Shown here one piece after another: positions 4,486 through 13,219 of a stretch of DNA of 13,632 nucleotides; within the stretch, counting starts at the first letter, position 1, and every line of letters starts with the position of its first letter. Origin of the DNA: an uncultured Eubacteriales bacterium (GTDB taxonomy: Bacteria; Bacillota; Clostridia; Oscillospirales; RGIG7773); NCBI GenBank assembly GCA_934541205.1, contig CAKTDK010000035.1, positions 1 to 13,632 of the forward strand, written 5' to 3'. Both the position numbers and the translations under genes were made by a program. Below the pieces are notes generated by a model. The model ran no database searches. It was not told the origin of the DNA and saw only the letters and a program-made list of their open reading frames with translations.

Positions 4486-6750
4486 TGTTTTTTTATCCTT
4501 TCTGTTATTTACTTTAAATGTTTTTATTCTAAGGGCGTTTAAAACTACGCATACAGAACTGAAACTCATTGCGGCAGCGGCAATCATCGGACTTAGCTTT
4601 ATTCCGAAACCGTTATATAAAAGCCCTGCGGCAACAGGTATTCCTATAGTATTATATATAAATGCCCAGAATAAATTTTCTTTTATATTTAGTATAACCT
4701 TTTTAGACAGTTTTATAGCTGTGGGAACATCGTTTAAATCCCCTTTCATCAATACTACCTGAGCAGATTCTATGGCAATATCCGTTCCGTTTCCGATTGC
4801 AATTCCTATATCCGAAGCGGCAAGGGCAGGAGCGTCGTTTATTCCGTCGCCCACCATTGCAACCGTTTCTTTTTTGCTTTGAAGTTCTCTTACGTGTTTT
4901 TCCTTATCCTGAGGAAGAACATCGGCTATAAATTTTTTAATTCCAAGCTTGGTTTTTATTGCTTTGGCGGTTTTTTCGTTATCTCCTGTCAGCATTACGG
5001 TATTTATACCCATATTATCAAGAGTATTTATTGCATTTTGACTTGTTTCTTTTATCGGGTCGGATACAGCGATTATGCCTAAAAGTTTTTTATCCTTTGA
5101 AATAAAAAGAGGTGTTTTTCCTTCGTCTGCCAAAGCCATATATTTTTCGTTTAAAGAAGAAACGTCAATATTATTTTGGTCCATAAGTTTTTTGTTTCCA
5201 ATAAGACAAATCTCGTTTTCCAGCGTTCCTTTAATGCCTCCGCCTTCAATCAGACCAAAATCCGTTATCTCAAAAAGGTCACCTTTGTAATTTTCCGATA
5301 TTGCGGCGGCAAGAGGATGAGAGGAGAATTTTTCAACCGACGCTGCAAGTTTTAAAAGGTAGTTATCGGATATTGTTTTATCAAAGGTATAAATATCTGT
5401 TACTTCGGGAATTCCTTTTGTAATTGTACCTGTTTTGTCAAGGACTACGGTGGTTATTTTATGACAGTGTTCCAGCGCGGTTCCGTCTTTAAAAAGTATT
5501 CCATTTTCTGCGCCTTTTCCCGTTCCCACCATAATTGCGGTAGGAGTGGCAAGTCCCAAAGCGCAGGGACATGATATTACAAGAACGGAAATTCCTATAG
5601 AAAGGGAAAATTCAAATCCTGCGCCTGAGATAAGCCATGCGGCCGTGGCTATTATTGCAATAATTATAACAACGGGAACAAAAATACCGCTTATTTTATC
5701 TGCAAGGCGCGATATGGGAGCTTTTGAAGAAGAGGCTTCTTCAACAAGTCGGATAATCTGCGAAAAAGTAGTATCTTCTCCTACCTTTTCCGCTTTAAAT
5801 TTAAAATAACCGTTTTTGTTTATACTTGCGCCGATTACTTTGTCTCCGACTTCTTTTTTTACAGGAACGCTTTCGCCTGTTATTGCGGACTGGTCAAGAT
5901 AGGAGGAGCCTTCAATTATTTCTCCGTCGACGGCAACGGCGCTTCCTGGTTTTACGATTATTATATCGCCTTTTTTCAGCGTTTCGGCAGAAACTTCGAT
6001 TTGCTGTCCGTCCTGTTCTATTATAGCGGTTTTAGGCGCCATATCTATTAGTTTTGATATAGCTTCGGAGGTTTTTCCTTTTGCGCGGGATTCAAGAAAT
6101 TTACCAAGGGTAATCAAGGTTAAAATCATTGCAGCCGATTCAAAATATAAGTCCATTGAATAAGAGTGAACCATATCCATATCGGAAGTTCCAAGCCCGA
6201 TACCTATTTTATAAATTGCAAAGATACCGTATATTAAAGCGGCAGAGGAGCCTATTGCAATCAGAGAATCCATATTGGGTTTTCCGTGAAAAAGAGTTTT
6301 AAAACCTGTCCGAAAATATTTAAAATTTAATCCGATTACGGGGATTGTCAGCAAAAACTGGGTAAAAGCAAAAGACATTATATTTTCATGGCCTGATAAA
6401 AACGGCGGAAGCGGAAGTCCCATCATGTGTCCCATTGAGATATAGAATAACGGTACGGTAAAAATAATTGACCAGATAAGTCTTGTTTTTACTTTGTGGG
6501 TTTCTTCGTCAATTTGGTCCGACGCGGATTTATCAGATGCTTTTTGATTTTTCGGCATTGCGTTGTATCCTGCGTCCTGTACAGCTTTTATGATTTTTCC
6601 TGCGTCGGTGTTTTCATATTCCACCTGCATTGAATTTGTCAAAAGGCTTACGTTTACGTTTTTTACTCCGTCTACTTTTGAAACCTTATTTTTTACCGCG
6701 TTTTCACAGGCAGAGCAAGTCATTCCGGTTATATTAAATGTTTCTTTCAT
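4282..6750 (-). CDS. copA: Copper-exporting P1B-type ATPase with a C-terminal CopZ-like domain
   Basis: An 822-residue membrane pump that exports Cu(I) using ATP. It has an N-terminal metal-binding HMA domain (GMTCSAC, C12/C15), the actuator TGES (291-294), the membrane metal site CPC (394-396), phosphorylation motif DKTGT (438-442), HP (479-480), GDGIND (634-639), and Tyr-Asn (699-700) plus MSFSS (728-732), the residues expected for a Cu(I) pump. The pump proper ends near residue 746. After a short lysine-rich linker, M756 begins a second HMA domain (GMSCGHC, C766/C769) of 67 residues, the size of a free CopZ chaperone. AAAGGAA precedes the first ATG. The linker crosses seven A (4488-4494). 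No copper-repressor gene or clear operator is seen nearby. Confidence 0.95.
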   Translation of the reverse strand: MKETFNITGMTCSACENAVKNKVSKVDGVKNVNVSLLTNSMQVEYENTDAGKIIKAVQDAGYNAMPKNQKASDKSASDQIDEETHKVKTRLIWSIIFTVPLFYISMGHMMGLPLPPFLSGHENIMSFAFTQFLLTIPVIGLNFKYFRTGFKTLFHGKPNMDSLIAIGSSAALIYGIFAIYKIGIGLGTSDMDMVHSYSMDLYFESAAMILTLITLGKFLESRAKGKTSEAISKLIDMAPKTAIIEQDGQQIEVSAETLKKGDIIIVKPGSAVAVDGEIIEGSSYLDQSAITGESVPVKKEVGDKVIGASINKNGYFKFKAEKVGEDTTFSQIIRLVEEASSSKAPISRLADKISGIFVPVVIIIAIIATAAWLISGAGFEFSLSIGISVLVISCPCALGLATPTAIMVGTGKGAENGILFKDGTALEHCHKITTVVLDKTGTITKGIPEVTDIYTFDKTISDNYLLKLAASVEKFSSHPLAAAISENYKGDLFEITDFGLIEGGGIKGTLENEICLIGNKKLMDQNNIDVSSLNEKYMALADEGKTPLFISKDKKLLGIIAVSDPIKETSQNAINTLDNMGINTVMLTGDNEKTAKAIKTKLGIKKFIADVLPQDKEKHVRELQSKKETVAMVGDGINDAPALAASDIGIAIGNGTDIAIESAQVVLMKGDLNDVPTAIKLSKKVILNIKENLFWAFIYNTIGIPVAAGLLYNGFGIKLSPMIAAAAMSFSSVCVVLNALRIKTFKVNNRKDKKTMKKIIIEGMSCGHCSARVEKALNDVTGIKAKVNLEENTAYVEFTEGITDNILKQIVEDAGYKVKEII

Positions 6751-6781
6751 TGTTTTTCCTTTCTTTCATATTATTAACTTC

Positions 6782-6810
6782 ATTATAATACTAAAAAGAA
6801 ATTTTATCAA
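6782..6810 (-). promoter_or_regulatory. Consensus sigma-A promoter of copA
   Basis: Reading leftwards, TTGATA (6805-6810), 17 bases, TATAAT (6782-6787), 31 bases before the ATG. No CopY-box palindrome (TACANNTGTA) is seen around it. A CsoR-type site cannot be excluded. Confidence 0.8.
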
Positions 6811-6861
6811 TAATATATACTAAATTTGTGCATATTTAAAATATTCTTATATATTTTATTG

Positions 6862-6891
6862 TTGTAATAAAATGCTTTTTTATGATATAAT
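6862..6891 (+). promoter_or_regulatory. Sigma-A promoter of the DUF6483-like gene
   Basis: TTGTAA (6862-6867), an 18-base spacer and TATAAT (6886-6891), 27 bases before the start codon. Confidence 0.7.
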
Positions 6892-6918
6892 TTAAAAAAA
6901 AATAATTCGGAGGCATTT

Positions 6919-7278
6919 ATGCTTAAAAACGACTGGTTTATGCGGCAGATAAATGATACCTGCAGAGCAATAGCTTTAATAATATTTAATAAAAAAGAAC
7001 CTGTTTATGAAATAGAAGACGAGCAAAAAGAAAAAGGCGCCGATATGATATTTAACAAGCTGTTATTTCTTCTGGACGAAAATAAATTTAATGAAGCGGA
7101 AAATCTTCTTTTTGAAAATTTAAATCCCGATGATTTGAATTATCTTCTTGTTGCTATTGATTTTTATAACAGAATCAGCCAGATAGATGAAAAAATACTT
7201 GAGGAAAATGATTTTTCAAGAGAAGAAATAAAAATGGGACTTGACGATATTACAAATATTTATAATATAAAGTTTTAA
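6919..7278 (+). CDS. DUF6483-like small acidic protein of unknown function
   Basis: A 119-residue soluble protein with no signal peptide or membrane segment. Its N-terminus (MLKNDWFMRQINDTCRAIA) resembles DUF6483-type proteins of Firmicutes, which begin with a short NDW/DYxMRxI helix; this is from memory and moderate in certainty. The rest is predicted helical and acidic, with a tetratricopeptide-like feel (FNKLLFLLDENKFNEAENLL) that suggests a protein-protein contact. The start is fixed by CGGAGG seven bases upstream, with a promoter at 6862-6891. It is divergent from copA with a 168-base shared gap, but co-regulation is not shown. It ends just before the terminator at 7279. Confidence 0.85.
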   Translation: MLKNDWFMRQINDTCRAIALIIFNKKEPVYEIEDEQKEKGADMIFNKLLFLLDENKFNEAENLLFENLNPDDLNYLLVAIDFYNRISQIDEKILEENDFSREEIKMGLDDITNIYNIKF

Positions 7279-7432
7279 AAAAAGAGACTGCAGCAAAAAA
7301 TATTAAAAGATTCTTCGGGGCGTAAACCCCTCTGAATGACAGAATGTTGAGAAAACGGTCATTCTGAGCCGTTAGGCGAAGAATCTTTTGTTATTTTTAA
7401 TTGAAATTATTTTTGCTGCAGCCTCTTTTTAT
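7279..7432. terminator. Shared bidirectional terminator with a palindromic element in its loop
   Basis: Left arm AAAGAGACTGCAGCAAAAA (7281-7299) and right arm TTTTTGCTGCAGCCTCTTT (7410-7428) are complementary with one mismatch and flanked by A and T tracts. The arms therefore serve both the gene ending at 7278 and the SLH gene ending at 7466. They are separated by 110 bases that contain a second palindrome, an unusual loop for a terminator. Confidence 0.75.
7305..7389. mobile_element. Palindromic MITE-like repeat inserted in a terminator
   Basis: Perfect 13-bp terminal inverted repeats AAAAGATTCTTCG (7305-7317) and CGAAGAATCTTTT (7377-7389), with inner inverted arms GAATGAC (7334-7340) and GTCATTC (7358-7364). 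There is no coding capacity. Related half-copies lie at 3223-3281. The length and nested palindromes fit a small dispersed hairpin repeat of the MITE or REP type; no transposase is present to assign it to. Confidence 0.65.
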
Positions 7433-7465
7433 GTAATTTTTATATTAAAGTATAAATATAATTTA

Positions 7466-10400
7466 TTAGTTTTCGTTTTGAACTTTTTTAAAAGTATCAA
7501 AACTTACATCTGCAATTTCCGTAATTTTTGTGGGGAACCCGTCAAGACCGTGAGAGAAAGTGTTATTAAAAGGAGTTACAAATTTTTCATCAAGTCCTGA
7601 TGTTCCGTTAAATGCGCCTAAAATTCCGCCTACTGTTCCGGGATTGCAGTCTGAATCAAATCCGCAGGCTACGGCGGTTAAAATTCCTTTTGTTGTGTCG
7701 CCGCCGGAATAAACGATGGAGGCAAGGCAGATAACTGCATTTGGTATTACGTGGAAGGAATTATATGATGAATATTTTTTGTAGATGGTGCTTGCAAGCT
7801 CGTCTACACTCTTTGAATTTTTTCCGATTTGTACAGCGTCTGAAAGCGCTTCATAAAGTCTTGAATTTCTCGGAATTTCATTGAAAGCTCTGTCTATTAC
7901 TTTATTTATGTCTGTTTCGCAGAAAGCTGCTGACATCATAGCTGCATAGAACATTTCTCCGTATACGCCGTTTTTGATATGGCTTAAAGAAGCGTCGTTA
8001 TATGCCATTTTTGCCGCAAGTCTTGGATTTCCTGCTGCGGAAATTCCAAAAGCGTCTGATCTTATCTGAGCTCCTATCCATTCACGGTATGGATTTCCGA
8101 ATTTTGCGCTTTGTTTTACAAGTTCCTGAGCGTTTGACGGTTTTGTAACCATATATTTTTCATCAAGTACGGAGAAATTTGTATAAGCTATTCTTTCCGC
8201 AGTGCAAAGAAGTCTGAAGGGAAGACCGTAAAGCCAGTGTTTTCCCATATCCCAGCTGTCCCAGGTTGTTCCGTAAAGTTTAACCATATTTGTATTTATA
8301 ACAGCATAGCGCAAATCGTCGTCGCTTGGCATATGGGCAAAGTTGCCTTTGCACATATAGGTGTTATTTAGATATAACCCGTTTTCTTCATTCGCCCTTG
8401 ATGTTTCCGGAAGAAAATCATCTATAGGCCAAGCGTCAGCCTTTTCCATATAAGTTTTTATATCTTTATAATTCCATCCTTCTACAGGTATTCCAAGGGC
8501 TATACCCGCAATTTTTCCCTGCCATGCGGCAAGTATTTTATCTTTCATAATGTCGTCGGACGGAGTTTGTAAAGTGCCTAAATCGGCTCCTGACTGAAGA
8601 AGTATATCGTTATAATTTTCCGGTTCGATATATTTAAATGAGGTTTTTATGGGAAGAGAATTCATTTCTTCATATACAAGAAGAGTTTTTGCAGGATCGT
8701 TTTTTGCATCGGCAATTTTTTTGACAAATTCGGCTTTGTCAATAGCGTAGCCTTCCTGAACAATTTGAGTAAATTCTTCGTTAAGACGAAATTCTCTTGA
8801 CAAATCAAATATTCCTACTGTAAAATCCGCGTCGGGTATTTCAATCATATTTTCTTCAATATATTTTATTGCGTCAGCGCAGCCAAGCACTGCAAGAGCG
8901 GCGTCGTTATTATAACAAGGCCATAAACGTCCCGTATTGCTGAATTTTTTAATATAAGTTTTTATAAAGGTTTCAATTTTATCTATATCTCCCATTTTAG
9001 CTGCAAGTATTGATAAGTCACTTGATCCGAAAAGCTCTCCCATAGACATGGTTTCCCATCTGCGTCCTTCTTTTGAATAATGGGAAGTGAATTTATCATA
9101 AAGAGTTTCAGCTCTTTTGCTTGTTGGTTCCATAATTCCCATAATTACAGGCTGAACCTGCGCCATTGCATGAGGATAGTATATATCCCAGGAGAAAGGA
9201 TAATACATAGATTCGTTTCTGTCATTTATTCCGGGATCATAATAAGTTTTTTTCCATAAATTTTTTTCAATAGCGTCAAAAACTGTTTTTTTGTATTTTA
9301 AATTTTCTTCAAGCTTTGCGCTTGCTCTTTTAAATTCCGGAGAATCTTTGTCATAAGAAGGAACTATAACATATTTATAAATATTGCAAAGATTATCTAA
9401 ACCTCTGTATACTTCAAGGTTATCCATACAGTATTTTACAAGATATGTAGGTGTAGCATAGGTAAGACCGTTGTCTAAAGTTGCCAGCATAGCGTTTGTA
9501 ATTCTGTCAATATCATTTACATGTTCAACAATTACGCTGTCATCTCCTGTTTTTTCATAATAATCCCAGAGCACTTTCATAAACTGAGCGGCGTAAGCGT
9601 CGGTTGAATCGTAATACATATAATTTCCGTTTGAATCTTTTATAAGTTCCTGAGTAACCGTTCCGTCGTCTGTATAATATATAAAATAATCAAAAATGGT
9701 GCCGTCTATTCCGTTTGGATCTTCATCGGCAGTGTTTATATTGTCAAAGTGCCAGTCAATATACGCTTTTACATTATCTTTGTAAAGCTTTGGTTCTTCC
9801 AAAAGAGCAATAGCGGCCATATCAGAAAAATAAGGAACTATTTTAGCGTCGTTGTTATATCCTCTTAAAGTCATGGGAATAGCCCCGTTTGGCGCCTGAA
9901 GGCTTGCGATCCATTTTAGTTCTTCTGATTTGAAATTTTCAAACAAATTTAAAAGATATTCTTTTCTCATAGAAGAAATAGGCTGTTTTTCTTTTTCCGT
10001 TTTCTGAAGATCATCAGATTTATTAATTCCTATAACGGGAGAATAAGAATTATCTTCAAAAGAGGCTTCTTTTATGTTATAAATTTTATTTACTGCAGTT
10101 TCTTCTATAACATTGTAATTTATTGCGTTATCTTCAAAAGTATCTTTTAAAAGATTTATTTTGACATTTTCATAAGTTCCGTCAAGATAAATATCGTTTC
10201 CGCTGAAGTAAAGAGATTTTACATTTGCATTTTTCTTGGCAAATGTAAACAAACCATTTTCATTTCCGGCTTTAAAGTCTTCAACACCGTTTCCGTTTAA
10301 TATATTTCCGCTGTAAAACATATCTTTTGCCTGAGGAATATAGGTCGGAGCGTAGATATCTATTTCAGCAGTAGGATTTTTTTCTTTGTATTCGTTATAT

Positions 10401-11476
10401 TTTGTTTCCAAAGTGTTTATCTGAGTTTTTGTAATTCCCAAAGAATCGGTATCAAAAAGAAAAATTGATTTAATGAGTTTTTCCGATGAGTTTTGAATTT
10501 TTATTATATTTTGGCTGTTATTAATACAGTTTTTAGAATTATATGCTTTATTTAAAATATAGTCTCTGTCGGAAGGAAGAGAATAGTCTTCATTTCCAAA
10601 GGTAAAAGCCCATTTTACATTTAAAGAATCAATATAAGAAATTATTTCATCTATCTTTTCTTCTGATGATGAAAGAATAAAATTACCGTTAAAAATTAAT
10701 ATATCAGGTTTTTCGAAAGAAACGATTTTCTCGATGTTTTTCATAAGCTTAGAGTTTTCGGAAAGTCTTGCATTTGAAAATTCCAATATTTTAACGTCAT
10801 CGTTAGAAGTAAAGATATATTCATTGTCTTTTGAAGTGCTTGTGATAAGTCTGTATAAAAGAGCGCATACTTCCGCTCTTGTAGCGGTGTTTTTAGGTTT
10901 TATGGTTTTATCTTCATAACCTTTTATATATCCTTTTTCCATACAAAAATTTATTCCTGCAAGAGCATAAGAAGAGATATCATTTTTATCGGCTGCATTA
11001 TTTGGAGCTTTTTCATATTCTTTCAGCTCTTCTTCAGAAAGAAGGGCTCTTGCGATAATTGTTGCTATATCCTGCCTTGTAATAAAATCATTTGGTCTGA
11101 AGTAACCGTCGGCTCCGTTTACAAGTCCGGCAGCGGCTGCTTCCATAACGACATCGTAATACCACGCATAAGGATCAACGTCTTTAAAATATGTATTTAT
11201 GCCTTTATCCTCTGAAGGAACGGAAGTTATAAGGATTTTGGTAAATTCACATCTTGATATATTGTTGTTGGGACGAAAAGTATTGTCTTCATAACCACTT
11301 ATTATATTGTTTTGGCTTAAATATTCAATATAATTTTCAGCCCAATGTCCTGAAATATCTGAAAAATCAGCTTTTGTCTTTGAATCTGCGGCAAAAACAA
11401 TTCCGTTCATACAGGAAATCATCATGATTAAAGACATAGTAAAAGACATTATTCTTTTGAAAAAAGATTTTTTCAT
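7466..11476 (-). CDS. Secreted SLH surface protein with ADP-ribosylglycohydrolase-like domain
   Basis: A 1,336-residue multi-domain protein. A signal peptide (lysines, hydrophobic core, cleavage likely after VFA-29) is followed by three S-layer-homology motifs (about 38-82, 97-145, 168-212) that anchor proteins to cell-wall polymers. Residues about 225-430 resemble a calcineurin-like phosphoesterase (DILIFNGNF, FTFGNED), but the metal-binding His and Asp residues are mostly gone. Residues about 505-880 look like a helical-barrel (six-hairpin) glycosidase. Residues about 975-1315 match the ADP-ribosylglycohydrolase fold, with SDDD (1051-1054) and DSD (1274-1276) at the metal positions and GGDTTKGILTAVACG before the latter. 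The ribosome binding site is AAAGGAG. A TATAAT lies at 11512-11517 with a poor -35 box. Probable role: surface glycan processing, by inference. Confidence 0.85.
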   Translation of the reverse strand: MKKSFFKRIMSFTMSLIMMISCMNGIVFAADSKTKADFSDISGHWAENYIEYLSQNNIISGYEDNTFRPNNNISRCEFTKILITSVPSEDKGINTYFKDVDPYAWYYDVVMEAAAAGLVNGADGYFRPNDFITRQDIATIIARALLSEEELKEYEKAPNNAADKNDISSYALAGINFCMEKGYIKGYEDKTIKPKNTATRAEVCALLYRLITSTSKDNEYIFTSNDDVKILEFSNARLSENSKLMKNIEKIVSFEKPDILIFNGNFILSSSEEKIDEIISYIDSLNVKWAFTFGNEDYSLPSDRDYILNKAYNSKNCINNSQNIIKIQNSSEKLIKSIFLFDTDSLGITKTQINTLETKYNEYKEKNPTAEIDIYAPTYIPQAKDMFYSGNILNGNGVEDFKAGNENGLFTFAKKNANVKSLYFSGNDIYLDGTYENVKINLLKDTFEDNAINYNVIEETAVNKIYNIKEASFEDNSYSPVIGINKSDDLQKTEKEKQPISSMRKEYLLNLFENFKSEELKWIASLQAPNGAIPMTLRGYNNDAKIVPYFSDMAAIALLEEPKLYKDNVKAYIDWHFDNINTADEDPNGIDGTIFDYFIYYTDDGTVTQELIKDSNGNYMYYDSTDAYAAQFMKVLWDYYEKTGDDSVIVEHVNDIDRITNAMLATLDNGLTYATPTYLVKYCMDNLEVYRGLDNLCNIYKYVIVPSYDKDSPEFKRASAKLEENLKYKKTVFDAIEKNLWKKTYYDPGINDRNESMYYPFSWDIYYPHAMAQVQPVIMGIMEPTSKRAETLYDKFTSHYSKEGRRWETMSMGELFGSSDLSILAAKMGDIDKIETFIKTYIKKFSNTGRLWPCYNNDAALAVLGCADAIKYIEENMIEIPDADFTVGIFDLSREFRLNEEFTQIVQEGYAIDKAEFVKKIADAKNDPAKTLLVYEEMNSLPIKTSFKYIEPENYNDILLQSGADLGTLQTPSDDIMKDKILAAWQGKIAGIALGIPVEGWNYKDIKTYMEKADAWPIDDFLPETSRANEENGLYLNNTYMCKGNFAHMPSDDDLRYAVINTNMVKLYGTTWDSWDMGKHWLYGLPFRLLCTAERIAYTNFSVLDEKYMVTKPSNAQELVKQSAKFGNPYREWIGAQIRSDAFGISAAGNPRLAAKMAYNDASLSHIKNGVYGEMFYAAMMSAAFCETDINKVIDRAFNEIPRNSRLYEALSDAVQIGKNSKSVDELASTIYKKYSSYNSFHVIPNAVICLASIVYSGGDTTKGILTAVACGFDSDCNPGTVGGILGAFNGTSGLDEKFVTPFNNTFSHGLDGFPTKITEIADVSFDTFKKVQNEN

Positions 11477-11511
11477 AAGTTTTCTCCTTTTTATTTTATT
11501 TACCTGATTAA

Positions 11512-11517
11512 ATTATA
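11512..11517 (-). promoter_or_regulatory. Possible -10 box of the SLH protein gene
   Basis: TATAAT on the minus strand, 35 bases before the ATG. No good -35 hexamer lies 16-18 bases further up, so it may need an activator or another sigma factor. Confidence 0.4.
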
Positions 11518-11689
11518 ATATATGAAAAAATATCTTGATATAATTTTATGGCTTAATCATTGGTTTTTATGGTGCAAAGATATTATGTAACAAATATTTA
11601 ATAACATATATTTGAAAAATTCATTAAAAATATATGATTTATGTTGGTTTGAAAGAAAATACAGGGTTAATTTTTATACAACATTCATA

Positions 11690-11718
11690 TTGCGGACAAT
11701 TGAATTACATTATATAAT
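11690..11718 (+). promoter_or_regulatory. Sigma-A promoter of the aspartate kinase gene
   Basis: TTGCGG (11690-11695), 17 bases, TATAAT (11713-11718). Transcription from here gives a leader of about 28 bases. That excludes a start upstream of 11720 and leaves no room for a lysine riboswitch. Confidence 0.75.
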
Positions 11719-11752
11719 GTTGCTGATAATTATTTTTTTAAGGAGAATTATT

Positions 11753-13069
11753 GTGGGTATTAAAGTTGTAAAATTCGGCGGAAGTTCTTTGGCTGATGCT
11801 AATCAGTTTAAAAAGGTAAAAAATATTATAAAAAGCGACGTTGAAAGGCGTTATGTTATTCCGTCTGCTCCGGGAAAAAGATTTTCGGATGATGTAAAAG
11901 TGACTGATATCATTTATAAATGCTATGAAACAGCTTCAAAGGATGAAGATTTCAGCGGAATTTTTCAACAGATTTGTAGAAGATATAATGAAATAATAAA
12001 AGAACTCGCAATTGATTTGTCCTTGGAGGATGAATATAAAAAAATTGCCGAAGGATTTAAAAATCATATCGGCAGAGATTATGCTGCGTCAAGAGGAGAA
12101 TATTTAAACGGTATAATTCTTGCAAAATATCTTGGATATGAATTTATCGACGCTGCTAAGGTAGTTCACTTTGATGAAAAAGGAAACTATGACGAAGAAA
12201 AAACTATGGCGTTTATGGAAAGATATCTTTCAGATGTAAAATGCGCTGTAATTCCGGGGTTTTACGGTATTACTCCGAACGATACCATAAAAACGTTTTC
12301 AAGAGGCGGTTCTGATATTACAGGTTCTATAGTGGCAAAGGCGGTTATGGCAAATCTTTATGAAAACTGGACTGACGTATCGGGATTTTTAATGGCTGAC
12401 CCAAGAATAGTAAAAAACCCCAAACCTATTAAATGTATAACTTACAGGGAACTGAGAGAGCTTTCTTATATGGGAGCCACAGTTTTGCATGAGGACGCTA
12501 TTTTCCCAGTAAGAACTGCCGGAATTCCTATAAATATCAGAAATACAAATAAGCCCGATGCTCCGGGAACCATGATTGTTGCAGCAGCGGGAGAAAAAAC
12601 AAACGATTATGTAATTACAGGTATTGCGGGAAGAAAAGGCTTTTGTTCTGTAACTCTTGAAAAGGATATGATGAATAACGAACTTGGATTTGGAAGAAGA
12701 GTTCTTCAGATATTTGAAAATCATAAAATAAGCTTTGAACATCTTCCTTCGGGAATAGATACTATGGGAGTAGTGGTAAGCCAGGAAGAGTTTGATAACG
12801 ATAAGGAAAGTATTTATAAGGATATTCAGACTAAGGTTAATCCTGATAGTATATCGGTTGTAAGAGATTTGGCTCTTATCGCTGTTGTAGGAAAGGGAAT
12901 GATTTCTCAAATAGGAACGGCAAGTATTGTATTTAAAGCCGTTTCAGATATGGGAATAAATATAAGGATGATAGATCAGGGATCTTGCGAGCTTAATATA
13001 ATAATAGGCGTTGATGAAAAGGATTTTGATATGGCTATGAATGCAATTTACAACGCTTTTGTAAAATAA
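11753..13069 (+). CDS. Aspartate kinase
   Basis: A 438-residue enzyme that phosphorylates L-aspartate with ATP, the first step toward lysine, diaminopimelate, methionine and threonine. It has the KFGGSS nucleotide-binding motif at 7-12, SAPGKR at 38-43, RGEYLN around 114-119, SRGGSD at 183-188, and TDVSGF followed by DPR for the catalytic domain. Two C-terminal ACT domains (about 285-365 and 373-438, with DQGSCELNIIIGV) normally bind an allosteric amino acid. The frame is open from 11612, but the GTG at 11753 is the likely start. AAGGAG lies seven bases before it, the promoter is at 11690-11718, and the protein then begins directly at the conserved MGIKVVKFGGSS. It is the monofunctional clostridial type; the paralogue (lysC, dapG or thrD-like) cannot be decided. 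Confidence 0.95.
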   Translation: MGIKVVKFGGSSLADANQFKKVKNIIKSDVERRYVIPSAPGKRFSDDVKVTDIIYKCYETASKDEDFSGIFQQICRRYNEIIKELAIDLSLEDEYKKIAEGFKNHIGRDYAASRGEYLNGIILAKYLGYEFIDAAKVVHFDEKGNYDEEKTMAFMERYLSDVKCAVIPGFYGITPNDTIKTFSRGGSDITGSIVAKAVMANLYENWTDVSGFLMADPRIVKNPKPIKCITYRELRELSYMGATVLHEDAIFPVRTAGIPINIRNTNKPDAPGTMIVAAAGEKTNDYVITGIAGRKGFCSVTLEKDMMNNELGFGRRVLQIFENHKISFEHLPSGIDTMGVVVSQEEFDNDKESIYKDIQTKVNPDSISVVRDLALIAVVGKGMISQIGTASIVFKAVSDMGINIRMIDQGSCELNIIIGVDEKDFDMAMNAIYNAFVK

Positions 13070-13075
13070 TAATTT

Positions 13076-13113
13076 AAGGCTTTTAAAAATTAATTTTTAA
13101 AAGCCTTATTTTT
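13076..13113 (+). terminator. Intrinsic terminator of the aspartate kinase gene
   Basis: A perfect 16-bp palindrome (AAGGCTTTTAAAAATT, 13076-13091, with 13092-13107) followed by ATTTTTAT, starting 7 bases past the stop codon. Confidence 0.85.
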
Positions 13114-13166
13114 ATAAAATCCGCCATGTAAAAAATATACATAAAGACAAATTTTTTTAAAAGCTA

Positions 13167-13195
13167 TTGACAAATAAAAAGAAATAGTCCATAAT
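13167..13195 (+). promoter_or_regulatory. Sigma-A promoter of sigH
   Basis: A perfect TTGACA (13167-13172), 17 bases, CATAAT (13190-13195), 24 bases before the start codon. Confidence 0.78.
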
Positions 13196-13219
13196 TAATT
13201 TACTATGAGGTGAAACCTG

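Noticed and set aside
5826..6026. Plus-strand frame rich in arginine and leucine
   Set aside because: It is a shadow of the copper ATPase coding sequence; its composition comes from the opposite strand.
6751..6918. CopY-type operator in the copA promoter region
   Set aside because: No TACANNTGTA palindrome was found.
11612..11752. A longer aspartate kinase reading frame starting 47 codons upstream
   Set aside because: It lies across and upstream of the promoter, has no ribosome binding site, and adds residues unlike the family. GTG at 11753 with AAGGAG fits.
11719..11752. Lysine riboswitch before the aspartate kinase gene
   Set aside because: The leader after the promoter is only about 28 bases, far too short.
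12389..12910. A 173-codon minus-strand frame inside the aspartate kinase gene
   Set aside because: It is antisense to a conserved gene and has no recognisable domain or ribosome binding site.
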